Shown here one piece after another: positions 7,379 to 16,491 of a stretch of 64,000 nucleotides of DNA (the stretch's first letter is position 1; the number at the start of each line of letters is the position of its first letter). The DNA lies in NCBI GenBank assembly GCA_024653965.1, contig JANLGW010000074.1, positions 22,748 to 86,747 on the forward strand. The letters are read 5' to 3'. Below the pieces are notes generated by a model that was given only the letters and a program-made list of their open reading frames with translations, was not told where the DNA came from and did not search any database. The DNA comes from Rhodospirillales bacterium (GTDB lineage Bacteria > Pseudomonadota > Alphaproteobacteria > Rhodospirillales > Magnetovibrionaceae). The position numbers were made by a program, and so were the translations under genes.

Positions 7379-9658
7379 TTATTTCGTCAGCGTCAAAAAC
7401 AACTGCGGCAGTTTTTCGGGCAGGCGTTCCACATTGTCGATCACGGTGTAACGTGAGCCGAAAATATCGGACACATACTCATCGGCCTTTGCATCCAAAC
7501 TAATGCAGTGCGTGTAAATGCCCAGTTGATCCAGTTCCTGCACCGCCTTGTGGGTGTCGCGGATCAGATGTTGTTGGTCATCCACGTCGATGTCGGAAGG
7601 TTCGCCATCGGTCAAGATCAGCAACAGCTTTTTGCCCGCCTTCCGTGCGGCCAACGTCAGCGCGGCGTGACGCAACGCAGCCCCCATACGCGTGGAATAA
7701 CCCGCCTCCATCGCCGCCAGACGGCCCTTGACCGTATCGTTCCAGTCTTCCGAAAAACCCTTGATGTGCTGATAGCGCACTTCATGGCGGGTATTGGACG
7801 AAAAACCCGCCACGGCGAACTCGTCGCCCAAGTGATCGATCGCCCAGCCCAGCAGCGTTACGGCCTCTTGGGAAAGCTCCAGCACCGTTTGGCTGCTGCC
7901 ATCGGGCACGTCATTGACCGACTGCGACAAGTCGATCAGCAGCGTCACCGCAATGTCGCGCCCATCGGTGCGGTGGCTCATGTTGATGCGCGTATCCGGC
8001 GTCGTTCCGGCTTTAAAGTCGATCAGCGAGCGAATGGCGACGTCCAAATCCAGTTCCGAGCCTTCTTCTTGATAGCGCACCCGCACGTATTGCTGGGGTT
8101 TGAGCATATCGAGGATCTGCTTCAAACGCTTGGCCAGCGCCGCATGTTTGGTCAAAATGGCGTCGATCTTCGCCCCATCGCCTTGCGGGTGCAGGCTTTC
8201 ATAAAGACTAACCCAGTCCGGGCGATAGGTTTTGCCCAGATAATCCCATTCGGCATAATGGCGCGGCGGCAGGCCTTTGCTCTTTTCGTCCTGCTCGGCC
8301 TTGGATTTGTCCTGCTCGTCGAACATCTCCTCTTCGTCGCCCAACTCATAAAACTTCCACATGTGGCGGTTATCGTCGCGGTAATCGACGGTGGTATCGG
8401 CAAAATAAACATTGGCCGACTGATCTTCCTGGCGGCGCGTGCGCGCAACGAACTGCAAGGCCAGCGCGGCGATCTCCTGGGTGGAACTTTCACCCGCCTC
8501 CATGACTTCATTAAAGCGTTTAACAAATTCAATTATGTCTTTGTTTTTATAAGAATATTCAGAATCCATGATCGCATAAGAAAACATTGCCAAACGATGG
8601 CGAACGCATGACTCGACGGTTGGATCGCAACCGTCTTCGATGGGCATGGGATGCAACGATTGCAAAATATGGCGCAGCCCCGGATAGACGCGCATGGCCA
8701 GGGTATCGACCCGGCAATCTTCGAACATTTCCGCCGCAATGCGCTGAAAGGGGCTGAAGTTGTCGGCGAAAATGGCCTGCGTCCAGCGCCGATGCGCCGC
8801 CATATGCGCCAGCACCGCGCGATACCGATCCGTACCCTTGACGCGGATACCGATGCCCGGGTCTTCATAATCATCGAACACGTCGGGCACCCGCAAGCCC
8901 AACTCGTCGAAATACGGCAAGGGCTTGCGCAATTCGTCGAAGCCTAAGGAGTACGGCACGAACTGGGCCGCCTTTTCCTGCCACATGGCACGCATATACA
9001 GGCCCATCTTGCGCTCGTTGTCGGCAAACAAGGTGCCGTGGCGTTCGCGCTGCAAAATCGCCTTGGAATCCGCCGATTGCAGGGTGAAATAGTCGATTTG
9101 GCGTTCGGGATGGGTGAGGTAATGCTTGGCGCCGTACTCGATCCAATTGCGCAAACCTTCGAGCGACAACTGGCTCAACAAAAACGGCATCTGGCCCAGC
9201 ATTTCCGGCAGGCCGGGGCTGGGAATGGTCTGGTGAAAGCCGTGGGTGGAGCGCGTGGTGCTTTCCATCATGTCGAACACGATCTTGATGTACTGGCAAA
9301 ACAGCGTTTCGGAACCCAGCCGCCGCGCGGCCTCGCCCAAGGTCTGCAAAAACGGCAAAATGGCCTTGCCGTTGGGGGTGCGCGACATCTTCCACACCGC
9401 CTGCGAGACCTTCTCGATCACCGCTTCGCCTAAGCGTTCGGCAATTTCCGGCATTTCTTCCAAAAACACATGGACCGGCTCATAACCGCGCCCGATCATG
9501 CAGATCAGCGACGCGCCTTCCAACATCGTCTTCACGCCATCCCTGGACAGGCGCGCCACGGCGTCTTCCATGCAGCCCGCGAACGCGGTGTCCAACTGCT
9601 CAAACCCGCACGTGAGCATGGTGCGCAGCTCGTTCAGTTCGTCCTGGCTGAGGGTCAT
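7379..9658 (-). CDS. cbbO: RuBisCO activation protein CbbO
   Basis: Adaptor subunit of the CbbQ/CbbO RuBisCO activase, which removes inhibitory sugar phosphates from RuBisCO. The protein (759 aa) has a long helical N-terminal part and a C-terminal von Willebrand factor A domain from about residue 570, with MIDAS motif DLSQS near 576, a Thr in YSTRMG and LTDGEPSD. An acidic/charged linker (EEEMFDEQDKSKAEQDEKSK) lies in the middle. The ATG at 9658 is preferred to a TTG 18 nt upstream. It is 28 bp downstream of cbbQ. Related NorD-type proteins share this layout, but the RuBisCO context supports CbbO. Confidence 0.93.
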   Translation of the reverse strand: MTLSQDELNELRTMLTCGFEQLDTAFAGCMEDAVARLSRDGVKTMLEGASLICMIGRGYEPVHVFLEEMPEIAERLGEAVIEKVSQAVWKMSRTPNGKAILPFLQTLGEAARRLGSETLFCQYIKIVFDMMESTTRSTHGFHQTIPSPGLPEMLGQMPFLLSQLSLEGLRNWIEYGAKHYLTHPERQIDYFTLQSADSKAILQRERHGTLFADNERKMGLYMRAMWQEKAAQFVPYSLGFDELRKPLPYFDELGLRVPDVFDDYEDPGIGIRVKGTDRYRAVLAHMAAHRRWTQAIFADNFSPFQRIAAEMFEDCRVDTLAMRVYPGLRHILQSLHPMPIEDGCDPTVESCVRHRLAMFSYAIMDSEYSYKNKDIIEFVKRFNEVMEAGESSTQEIAALALQFVARTRRQEDQSANVYFADTTVDYRDDNRHMWKFYELGDEEEMFDEQDKSKAEQDEKSKGLPPRHYAEWDYLGKTYRPDWVSLYESLHPQGDGAKIDAILTKHAALAKRLKQILDMLKPQQYVRVRYQEEGSELDLDVAIRSLIDFKAGTTPDTRINMSHRTDGRDIAVTLLIDLSQSVNDVPDGSSQTVLELSQEAVTLLGWAIDHLGDEFAVAGFSSNTRHEVRYQHIKGFSEDWNDTVKGRLAAMEAGYSTRMGAALRHAALTLAARKAGKKLLLILTDGEPSDIDVDDQQHLIRDTHKAVQELDQLGIYTHCISLDAKADEYVSDIFGSRYTVIDNVERLPEKLPQLFLTLTK

Positions 9659-9686
9659 GACGGGGCTCGCTCTCAAAAAGCCTGAA

Positions 9687-10490
9687 TCAGGCGAAAACGG
9701 CGTCGATGGAATGCTTCAGCGTGGCCGTAATGTCGGCATCGTCGGTAATCGGCGCCACCAAGGCCATGCGGCAAGCCTGATTGGGGTTGATGCCCCGCTT
9801 GATCAAGCGCGCGGCGTAAACCAAAAGCCGGGTGGAAATGCCTTCGTCCAGGCCATGCCCCTTTAGGTTACGCGCGGTTTCGCCGACTTTCACCAGCTTG
9901 GTCGCTACATCGGCGGCGCAGCCGGTTTCCCGCGCAATAATGCCCGCTTCGACCTGACCCGAGGCGTAATCGAAGTTCAGCCCCGAAAAGCGCTGCTTGG
10001 TGGACTGCTTTAAGTCCTTCATCAAGCTCTGATAACCGGGGTTGTAGCTGATCACCAGTTGGAAATCCTGATGCGCCTTGACCAATTCACCCTTTTTGTC
10101 CAAGGGCAACGTGCGGCGGTGGTCGGTCAGCGGGTGAATGACCACGGTGGTGTCCTGGCGGGCCTCGACCACTTCATCGAGATAACAAATCGCGCCGATG
10201 CGCGCGGCGACGGTCAGGGGACCATCCAGCCAGCGCGTGCCGTTGGCATCCAGCAGATAACGCCCGACTAGGTCAGAGGCCGTCATGTCTTCGTTACAAG
10301 CCACCGTAATCAGAGGCTTTTTCAACTTCCACGCCATGTATTCGATGAACCGCGACTTGCCGCAGCCGGTCGGCCCCTTGACCATCACCGGCAGACGTTC
10401 CGAATAGGCGGCCTCGTAAAGCTCCACCTCGTTGCCGACCGCTTGGTAAAACGGCTCTTCGCTAACCAGATATTGCGAGACATCAGACAT
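9687..10490 (-). CDS. cbbQ: RuBisCO activase AAA+ ATPase CbbQ
   Basis: MoxR-class AAA+ motor (267 aa) that works with CbbO to remodel inhibited RuBisCO. Walker A is GPTGCGKS (39-46), Walker B ICYLDE (101-106), followed by a HRRTLPLDKK beta-hairpin insert and sensor region ISYNPGYQ. Family length is about 265-270 aa. It sits between cbbM and cbbO. A complete terminator hairpin separates it from cbbM, which should keep CbbQ far below RuBisCO levels. NorQ is the closest alternative family; gene order rules in favour of CbbQ. Confidence 0.95.
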   Translation of the reverse strand: MSDVSQYLVSEEPFYQAVGNEVELYEAAYSERLPVMVKGPTGCGKSRFIEYMAWKLKKPLITVACNEDMTASDLVGRYLLDANGTRWLDGPLTVAARIGAICYLDEVVEARQDTTVVIHPLTDHRRTLPLDKKGELVKAHQDFQLVISYNPGYQSLMKDLKQSTKQRFSGLNFDYASGQVEAGIIARETGCAADVATKLVKVGETARNLKGHGLDEGISTRLLVYAARLIKRGINPNQACRMALVAPITDDADITATLKHSIDAVFA

Positions 10491-10522
10491 AACTTGGAAT
10501 CCTTCAAAAAATCAGATTGAAG

Positions 10523-10564
10523 AAAAAACGGCCGGGAGCAGTATATCGCCCCCGGCCGCCTTTT
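10523..10564 (-). terminator. Terminator-like hairpin between cbbM and cbbQ
   Basis: On the minus strand GGCGGCCGGGGGC pairs with GCTCCCGGCCG and is followed by six T. It is inside the cbbM-cbbQ-cbbO cluster, 28 nt after the cbbM stop, so it probably acts as a partial terminator setting cbbM above cbbQO. Confidence 0.85.
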
Positions 10565-10591
10565 GTATGCTTAGGCTGAATGCCGGTGTGC

Positions 10592-11980
10592 TTATTTGTG
10601 CACGCCCAGCTTTTCGCGCCAGCCCGGGAACAGTTTGTCGGAATCGTGCTCGAAGCTTTCGAACGCGCGAGCAAACTCTTTGTGTTCCTTAGCCCACTGA
10701 ATCGGGTCCGCGCCCGCTTTCCAGCATTCGTAAGCCTGACGCAGCGAGATCGCACCCGCAGCCGGGCTGTCGATGTGACCATATGCGCCACCGCCAGCGG
10801 TGTTGATCACGTTGCCATGGCCCAGATTTTCGAAGAAGCCCGGCAGGCGCAAGGCGTTCATGCCGCCCGAGACGATCGGGGTGGTCGGCTTCATGCCCAG
10901 CCATTCCTGGTGGTAGAACGGACCGGTGCAGCTGTCACGCTCGATCATATAGGCAATGATCTTGTCGTCGGCGGCGCCTTCCATCTTGCCGTAGCCCATG
11001 GTGCCGACATGGATGCCGGAAGCACCCTGCAGACGGCTCATTTTGGCCAGAACGAAGGCCGTGTAACCGCGTTTGGCGGACGGCGACGTCACCGCGCCAT
11101 GACCGGCACGGTGGTAGTGCAGATATTGGTTGGAGAAGTTGCGCCGCGCGGTGGTGATCATGCCCGGGCCGCCGACGTAACCGTCGACCAAGAATGCCAC
11201 CTTGTCGGCGTCGGGGCCGAAGGATTCGAGGATAAATTCGCCACGCGCCAGCATTTCATAGTGATCGTCGGCGGTGATGTTGGCCGAGAACAGCTTGGCC
11301 TCGCCGGTTTCGTCCATGGCGCGCTTCATCGCGTCATAAACGAGCGGAATGGTTTGACGCATCGGCGAGAACACCTGGTTGCCCTGGGGTTCGTCGTTCT
11401 TAATGAAGTCGCCACCCAGCCAGAACTGATAAGCCGCTTCGGCAAAGGGTTTCGGACGCAGGCCGAGCTTCGGTTTAATGATCGTGCCGGAAATGTAACC
11501 GCCATTGACAACCGGGCGGCCCAAGATGCGCCACAAATCGGAAATGTCCTTGGCCGGACCGTCGAACAGACGCAGGTACTTCGGCGGAACGTAGAAGTCG
11601 AGCATCTTGGCGTACGCGATGTCGCCCATGCCCTGGTTGTTGCCGATGGTCAGGGTCAAGAACGACACCATCATCGCACGACCGTCGATGATGTTGCGGT
11701 CGAACAGATCCACCGGATAGGCGATCTTCATCAATTCTTTGGCTTCGTCGATTTCATAAACGAGCGCGTCAACACCCTTGGTGAATTCGTCGGTGGTGGA
11801 CACTTCAACGTTGGTGCCGGTAGAGCTTTCCGCCGCAAAGTGCGCCGCCGCTTCCAAATAACCGTGACCGGTGGCGGGTTTCATCAAGTATGCACACAGC
11901 ACATGATTGCCGCCGTCGATCAGTTCTTTTTCTTTCAGGCTCAAATCCGAATAACGGTTGGTCTGATCTAACAAAGCCAT
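10592..11980 (-). CDS. cbbM: Form II ribulose-1,5-bisphosphate carboxylase/oxygenase
   Basis: Carboxylates ribulose bisphosphate to two 3-phosphoglycerate; dimeric form II enzyme without small subunit. The 462-aa protein aligns with Rhodospirillum rubrum CbbM with a +3 offset: E51, N114, K169 (GTIIKPKLG), carbamylated K194 with metal ligands D196 and E197 ([10 protein letters not shown]), all present, as is the loop-6 YGKMEG lysine. The ATG at 11980 follows AGGGAG; the frame continues upstream without homology. CbbR is encoded divergently. Form II enzymes suit high CO2 and low O2. Confidence 0.98.
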   Translation of the reverse strand: MALLDQTNRYSDLSLKEKELIDGGNHVLCAYLMKPATGHGYLEAAAHFAAESSTGTNVEVSTTDEFTKGVDALVYEIDEAKELMKIAYPVDLFDRNIIDGRAMMVSFLTLTIGNNQGMGDIAYAKMLDFYVPPKYLRLFDGPAKDISDLWRILGRPVVNGGYISGTIIKPKLGLRPKPFAEAAYQFWLGGDFIKNDEPQGNQVFSPMRQTIPLVYDAMKRAMDETGEAKLFSANITADDHYEMLARGEFILESFGPDADKVAFLVDGYVGGPGMITTARRNFSNQYLHYHRAGHGAVTSPSAKRGYTAFVLAKMSRLQGASGIHVGTMGYGKMEGAADDKIIAYMIERDSCTGPFYHQEWLGMKPTTPIVSGGMNALRLPGFFENLGHGNVINTAGGGAYGHIDSPAAGAISLRQAYECWKAGADPIQWAKEHKEFARAFESFEHDSDKLFPGWREKLGVHK

Positions 11981-12172
11981 TCCTAAAAACTCCCTAAAAG
12001 GTGCCGCTTGCAACTCTATTGCTCGCGGTATTGACAAATTTCGGACCTCACGCCGGGTCCAAAACCATCCCCGGTTAACCATTTTTGGCCGCGTCTTTTT
12101 CAGGTCCGCGATCCAGGTGCCGGCACTGTATGGAAAATCGACGCATAAAAAAATTCATTTATTTTGATGATT

Positions 12173-12210
12173 AGTATAAGATTTTCTTATACTATAACAA
12201 ATCCGTTATA
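12173..12210. promoter_or_regulatory. Candidate CbbR operator in cbbM-cbbR intergenic region
   Basis: Two adjacent inverted repeats: AGTATAAGA-TTT-TCTTATACT (12173-12193) and TATAAC-N6-GTTATA (12193-12210). Both fit the T-N11-A palindromic pattern expected of LysR-type regulators and lie between the divergent cbbM and cbbR starts, nearer cbbR. Binding by CbbR is inferred from position. Confidence 0.6.
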
Positions 12211-12262
12211 ATCGTTTGATTGTAAATGGTTAACAAAGCTATTTCGTCTTTAAGAGGACTTC

Positions 12263-13306
12263 ATGCACGTCACCCTGAGGCAATTGGAAGCTTTTATCGC
12301 CGTAGCGCGGCACCTGAGCTTCACCCGCGCGGCGGAAGAGTTGAACCTTTCTCAGCCTGCGGTATCCATGCAAATCAAACAATTGGAAACGCAACTCGAA
12401 CAGCCCTTGCTTGAACACATGGGCAAAAAACTATTTCTCACCGAAGCGGGACGCGAAGTACGCCAATACGCCCGCCAGGTGTTGCAGCAGATCGATAACA
12501 TGGAAGCCGGGCTGGCGTCGTTAAAGGGGCTGGAACGCGGCACCCTAAGCCTGTCGGTCGCCACCACCGCGCACTACTTCGCCCCCAAACTGCTATCGAT
12601 TTTTTATGAACGTTATCCCGGCGTGAACGTCAAATTGGACGTCACCAACCGCGAAACCCTGGTCAGCCAGTTGGAAAACAACACGGTAGACATGGTGATC
12701 ATGGGCCGCCCGCCCGAAGAGGTCGATGTCGAGGCGGGCACGTTCATGGAAAACCCCTTGGTGCTGATCGCGCCCGCCGACCATCCGTTCGGGCGTGAAC
12801 GTTCGATCCAGCTAAAACGCCTGGAAAACGAGGTGTTTTTAGTCCGCGAGAACGGCTCCGGCACGCGCAAGGCGATGGAAAAGTTCTTTGCCCAGCACGG
12901 CATCCACATGACCACGGGCATGGAAGTCAGCTCGGACGAAGCCATCAAACAAAGCGTTCAGGCGGGCTTGGGCTTAGGCATCATGAGCCGCGACGCCATC
13001 CAAAACGAAATCAGCCTCGGCCATTTAATTATGCCCGACGTACTGCACTTTCCCATCATGCGCCAATGGTACGTGATGCACCGCAAAGGCAAACGGCTGT
13101 CGCCCATCGCCCAGGCGTTCAAGACGTTCTTGCTGGAAGAAGCGGCGCAAATCTTGAAAAAAGAGCCTGCAATGACTTTCAAACCCGCGTCGCCGACGCC
13201 TCCCCTTGCCCAACAGCCACAGCACCGTTACGAACCGGCAAAAAGCAAAATCATCCTCACCGGGGCGGACGGCAAGCCGATCCCTCCCGCCCGGTCAAAA
13301 ATCTGA
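12263..13306 (+). CDS. cbbR: LysR-type transcriptional regulator CbbR
   Basis: Activator of Calvin-cycle genes, responding to metabolites such as RuBP or NADPH. The protein (347 aa) has an N-terminal winged helix-turn-helix (residues about 3-60, LRQLEAFIAVARHLSFTRAAEELNLS region) and a LysR substrate-binding domain (about 90-295). It is some 30 aa longer than usual through a Pro/Lys-rich C-terminal tail. The ATG at 12263 follows AGAGGAC. Divergent placement from cbbM is the classic arrangement. Confidence 0.93.
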   Translation: MHVTLRQLEAFIAVARHLSFTRAAEELNLSQPAVSMQIKQLETQLEQPLLEHMGKKLFLTEAGREVRQYARQVLQQIDNMEAGLASLKGLERGTLSLSVATTAHYFAPKLLSIFYERYPGVNVKLDVTNRETLVSQLENNTVDMVIMGRPPEEVDVEAGTFMENPLVLIAPADHPFGRERSIQLKRLENEVFLVRENGSGTRKAMEKFFAQHGIHMTTGMEVSSDEAIKQSVQAGLGLGIMSRDAIQNEISLGHLIMPDVLHFPIMRQWYVMHRKGKRLSPIAQAFKTFLLEEAAQILKKEPAMTFKPASPTPPLAQQPQHRYEPAKSKIILTGADGKPIPPARSKI

Positions 13307-13452
13307 CCCGCACTTAAAGGTGGCTTTTTACTATTAAGAGCAACTTATTGTTCTTGTCCGTGCGGAATGTTCAAAGCCCCATTGCCGGGAGGGAAATAAT
13401 CTACGATACTTTCTGCCTACACGAACATCTTGAATGAAAAGATTCGCACCCG

Positions 13453-14019
13453 ATGGCCATCGTGCTCAACATTCCAGGACTAGGGGGCTCCGGCCCCACC
13501 CACTGGCAAAGCCGATGGGAAATGCTTTATCCCGAATGCCGGCATGTCGAGCAGTGCAATTGGAACATCCCAGATAAAGCCGAATGGCTGGATGCGTTGG
13601 ATGCCGCCATTCGTGCCTGTGACGAGCCGCCGATCCTTGTCGCGCACAGCCTAGGCTGCGCGTTGGTGGCGCACTGGGCCTCGCAGCACAAATTTATCCC
13701 CATCAGGGCGGCCATAATGGTCGCGCCCGCCGATGTTGACGACCGCGACACGCTTCCCGCCGAACTTTTTTCTTTTGGCCCCATGCCGTTGGGCGTGCTG
13801 CCGTTCCCCACAACCGTCATCGCCAGCACCAACGATCATTACGTGCAATTGAACCGCGCCAAGCTGTTTGCCACGGCGTGGGGTTCGGATTTTGTCAACA
13901 TCGGCGCCGCTGGCCACGTCAACGCCGATTCCCATCTCGATGCCTGGGATTTCGGCTGGAATCTGGTGCAAGAGTTGCTGGACGCCGTCGAAGACGAACA
14001 AACCGCCCTACAAGCCTGA
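13453..14019 (+). CDS. RBBP9/YdeN-type alpha/beta hydrolase
   Basis: Small serine hydrolase (188 aa) of the RBBP9/YdeN family. Visible features are the N-terminal NIPGLGGSGPTHW element, the nucleophile elbow AHSLGC (Ser about residue 66) and a C-terminal GHVN with the catalytic His. Probably cytoplasmic; natural substrate unknown. It lies downstream of cbbR after 146 bp and converges on the drug/metabolite transporter gene. In the 13307-13452 gap only a weak hairpin near 13336-13356 is seen. Confidence 0.88.
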   Translation: MAIVLNIPGLGGSGPTHWQSRWEMLYPECRHVEQCNWNIPDKAEWLDALDAAIRACDEPPILVAHSLGCALVAHWASQHKFIPIRAAIMVAPADVDDRDTLPAELFSFGPMPLGVLPFPTTVIASTNDHYVQLNRAKLFATAWGSDFVNIGAAGHVNADSHLDAWDFGWNLVQELLDAVEDEQTALQA

Positions 14020-14029
14020 CCTTCCAATC

Positions 14030-14998
14030 TTAATTTTTTTCGACCGCGCTGGGAGACACCAGCGCCAATGGGGCCGCCTCCACCCCCGCCAGCGCCGCTT
14101 CGGCGCGAATTTCGGACCTGTCGCGCCGAGCTGCACGCATTTCGCGGTACATCAGGTATAACCCCGAAGCGACAATCACGCCTGCGCCGAAGACCACCTG
14201 CAGCCCCGGCACGTCGCCCCACACGAGATAGCCCAGCAGCGCCGCCCACACCAAGGCCGAATACTCAAACGGGGCCACCAATCCCACAGACGCAATCGAA
14301 AACGCCCGCGTCAGGCACAAATGTCCAACCACCACCAAGGCTCCCGCCATGGCGACGAACGCCACTTCCTCTGCGCTAAAGGGGCGATACTCAAAAAACA
14401 GGGAAACCGCGCCCAGCGCCCCGATCCACACATGGAAGTATAAAACCTGCTTCAGCGCGCCTTCGCTGGAACCCAACTTGCGCGTCGCCAAAATAAACAG
14501 TGCATACGAGACGCTGGAACCCAACGCATAAAGCGAGCCTATATCTAACGCTTCGCCGCTCGGACGCATGGCGACGACCACGCCGACAAACCCTAAAACC
14601 ACGGCAGCCCAACGATGCGGGCCGACCTTTTCTTTCAACACCACCACCGACAACGCGGTCATGATGAACGTCGCCCCGAAAAAGATCGTGGTGGCATCTG
14701 CAAGCGGTAGCGTTTTCAACGAATTAAAGAAAAACAGCGGCGCGCCCGTGCCCAGCACCACGCGCAGCAGGTGCAGCTTGACGCGGTCGGTCTTAAAGCT
14801 CGTCAGGCCGCCTTGTTTCAACGCCCAGACGGCCATCAGGGGCACCACCAAGGCGCTGCGCAACGCCAAGATCTGCAAGACCGCAAGGCCGCCGTCGATC
14901 AACAGCTTCATGACGGCATCCATCATCGCCAGCAGGGCCACCGCGATCAATACCAGCACCACGCCTGCAAGCGGCGCGTTTCGCAGCTTGTCGGTCAT
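14030..14998 (-). CDS. EamA/DMT-family membrane transporter
   Basis: Integral membrane protein (322 aa) with ten hydrophobic segments arranged as two EamA repeats (about residues 10-145 and 155-290), typical of drug/metabolite exporters. The second half contains APFEYSALVWAALLGY, a common EamA motif. The C-terminal 30 residues are a cytoplasmic charged tail. Substrate unknown. It is 27 bp downstream of the hypothetical membrane protein at 15026 on the same strand. Confidence 0.9.
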   Translation of the reverse strand: MTDKLRNAPLAGVVLVLIAVALLAMMDAVMKLLIDGGLAVLQILALRSALVVPLMAVWALKQGGLTSFKTDRVKLHLLRVVLGTGAPLFFFNSLKTLPLADATTIFFGATFIMTALSVVVLKEKVGPHRWAAVVLGFVGVVVAMRPSGEALDIGSLYALGSSVSYALFILATRKLGSSEGALKQVLYFHVWIGALGAVSLFFEYRPFSAEEVAFVAMAGALVVVGHLCLTRAFSIASVGLVAPFEYSALVWAALLGYLVWGDVPGLQVVFGAGVIVASGLYLMYREMRAARRDRSEIRAEAALAGVEAAPLALVSPSAVEKN

Positions 14999-15025
14999 TG
15001 CAAACTCCGATCACAAACCGTTCGT

Positions 15026-15484
15026 TTAAGAGCTTGCCTCAAGATGGCCGGATTCAGGGAGTGCCGCAATATCCATAGCGAGGTGGACCTTATTAGGCGC
15101 CGTGGGGATGCCCGCCAAAGCAACCAAGAATGCGATGTTCACCACCGGCACCCAGATCAGCAGCGCCAAAATGGACTTTTTCCCAGCATTGCGCAATCGG
15201 CGCGCCGTGACGTTGCCCAAATACAGCCCCGCCACGCACGCCATGCTGGCATTGGCGATCCACAGATTTTCAGGCGCGATGACGCGAATAATTTCAGCAT
15301 GCAAATAAACAATCAGCGCAGCGCCGCCAAAAAAGAACAGCAGGAAATGAAAGCGTTCCAACGTAGCGCAGGACTTTTTTTCGACCAGCGCACCGGGCAC
15401 CGTGGCCACCAGCGCGGCTAAGACGTGCCCGCCCAGATAAAAAGCCAGAACACCCTGCCATAGACCGTCGAAATCCACACTCAT
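15026..15484 (-). CDS. Hypothetical four-helix membrane protein
   Basis: A 152-aa protein with about four hydrophobic segments (roughly 10-30, 50-70, 80-105 and 110-130) and no recognised catalytic motif. It precedes the EamA transporter gene on the same strand, so the two may be co-transcribed. No function assigned. The start at 15484 gives a membrane segment at once. Confidence 0.7.
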   Translation of the reverse strand: MSVDFDGLWQGVLAFYLGGHVLAALVATVPGALVEKKSCATLERFHFLLFFFGGAALIVYLHAEIIRVIAPENLWIANASMACVAGLYLGNVTARRLRNAGKKSILALLIWVPVVNIAFLVALAGIPTAPNKVHLAMDIAALPESGHLEASS

Positions 15485-15550
15485 CGACTTAAACTCCCGC
15501 TGATCCGCGTCCGAACATTAGCACTTTATCATATTAAGTGAAAGATTTCT

Positions 15551-15646
15551 TCGACCAGAAACTTGCGCGGATCGAAGTTCGACGGGTTTTCTTTCAGATG
15601 CTTGCGCACCGACCCCGTGGACGCCATACGCAGGTCGGTGTCGATG
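15551..15646 (-). pseudogene. Fragment of a fructose-bisphosphate aldolase gene
   Basis: These 96 bp match bases 17783-17878 inside the intact fba gene at 90 of 96 positions, in the same orientation and without gaps. They encode the segment from [11 protein letters not shown] to FDPRKFL. Five of the six differences are synonymous (the sixth is Ala to Val), so the fragment comes from an aldolase gene that evolved under selection, not from decay of a fresh duplicate. Homology ends sharply on both sides; a small inverted repeat (ACAACA-A-TGTTGT, 15651-15663) abuts one end. The 15485-15762 gap holds nothing else recognisable. Confidence 0.92.
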
Positions 15647-15762
15647 AATAACAACAATGTTGTAACGACGGAGCGCTTTTTGAAAACGACGCCTGATTTT
15701 CGACGGACAACCGTGCATCCCCGGATTAGCGTTTTCCCAGGATCCATAAGGAGCAAACAGCC

Positions 15763-16491
15763 ATGAACTTCAAACACAAAACCGTCTTCGTCTCGGGCGC
15801 CAATAGAGGCATCGGCAAAGCCTTGGTTGCGGCGCTGTTGCAGCGCGACGTGGCGAAGGTCTATGCCGCAGCCCGCAACCTCGCCACCATAGCCAGCTAT
15901 GATGATGCGCGTGTCGTCCCCGTCGCGCTGGACATCACGTACCCCGATCAGGTCCGCGCCGCCGCCGTGACGGCCTCAGATACCGACATCTTAATCAACA
16001 ACGCCGGCATCGCCACCTATGCCAGCGCTATTGGGGGAACATTGGACGAAGCCAAGCGGGATATGAACACCAACTGTTTTGGCACGCTCGACATGATACG
16101 CACGTTCATACCCATTCTCGAAACCAAGGACGCGCCAGCCATCGTCAACATCGTGTCCATCGCGGCGTTTGTGAACTTCCCGTTCCTGGGCGGCTATTCG
16201 GCATCAAAGGCGGCGCTGTTTTCCCTCACCCAAGGGGCGCGTCTAGAACTCGCGGCCAAGGGCATCGCCGTGCACAGCGTCAACCCCGGCCCCATCGACA
16301 CCGACATGACCAAGGACGTGGCGATGGACAAGACCAGCCCCGACGCGGCCGCGAACGCGATCCTCGACGGACTGCAGGCCGGGCAGTTGGACTTTTCCCC
16401 CGACCCCATCGGTGCGGCGATGTTCGAGACCTGGCGCGAAGATTATCGCGCCCTGGAAAGCATGATTGCGAATATGATGGCTGGATCATGA
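15763..16491 (+). CDS. Short-chain dehydrogenase/reductase
   Basis: NAD(P)-dependent oxidoreductase (242 aa) of the classical SDR family. It has the cofactor motif GANRGIG (about residues 12-18), NNAG (about 84-87), a catalytic Ser-Tyr-Lys with YSASKAA (about 145-151), and PGPIDTDM after the catalytic region. Substrate cannot be predicted. AAGGAG precedes the ATG. The stop overlaps the ada start as ATGA, so the pair is an operon. It lies inside a unit bracketed by copies of an fba segment. Confidence 0.93.
   Translation: MNFKHKTVFVSGANRGIGKALVAALLQRDVAKVYAAARNLATIASYDDARVVPVALDITYPDQVRAAAVTASDTDILINNAGIATYASAIGGTLDEAKRDMNTNCFGTLDMIRTFIPILETKDAPAIVNIVSIAAFVNFPFLGGYSASKAALFSLTQGARLELAAKGIAVHSVNPGPIDTDMTKDVAMDKTSPDAAANAILDGLQAGQLDFSPDPIGAAMFETWREDYRALESMIANMMAGS

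Noticed and set aside
9687..10490. NorQ (nitric oxide reductase activation) identity for the AAA+ gene
   Set aside because: Gene order directly after cbbM and before cbbO indicates CbbQ; no norCB genes nearby.
10580..11971. 463-codon open frame antisense to cbbM
   Set aside because: Shadow of the RuBisCO gene.
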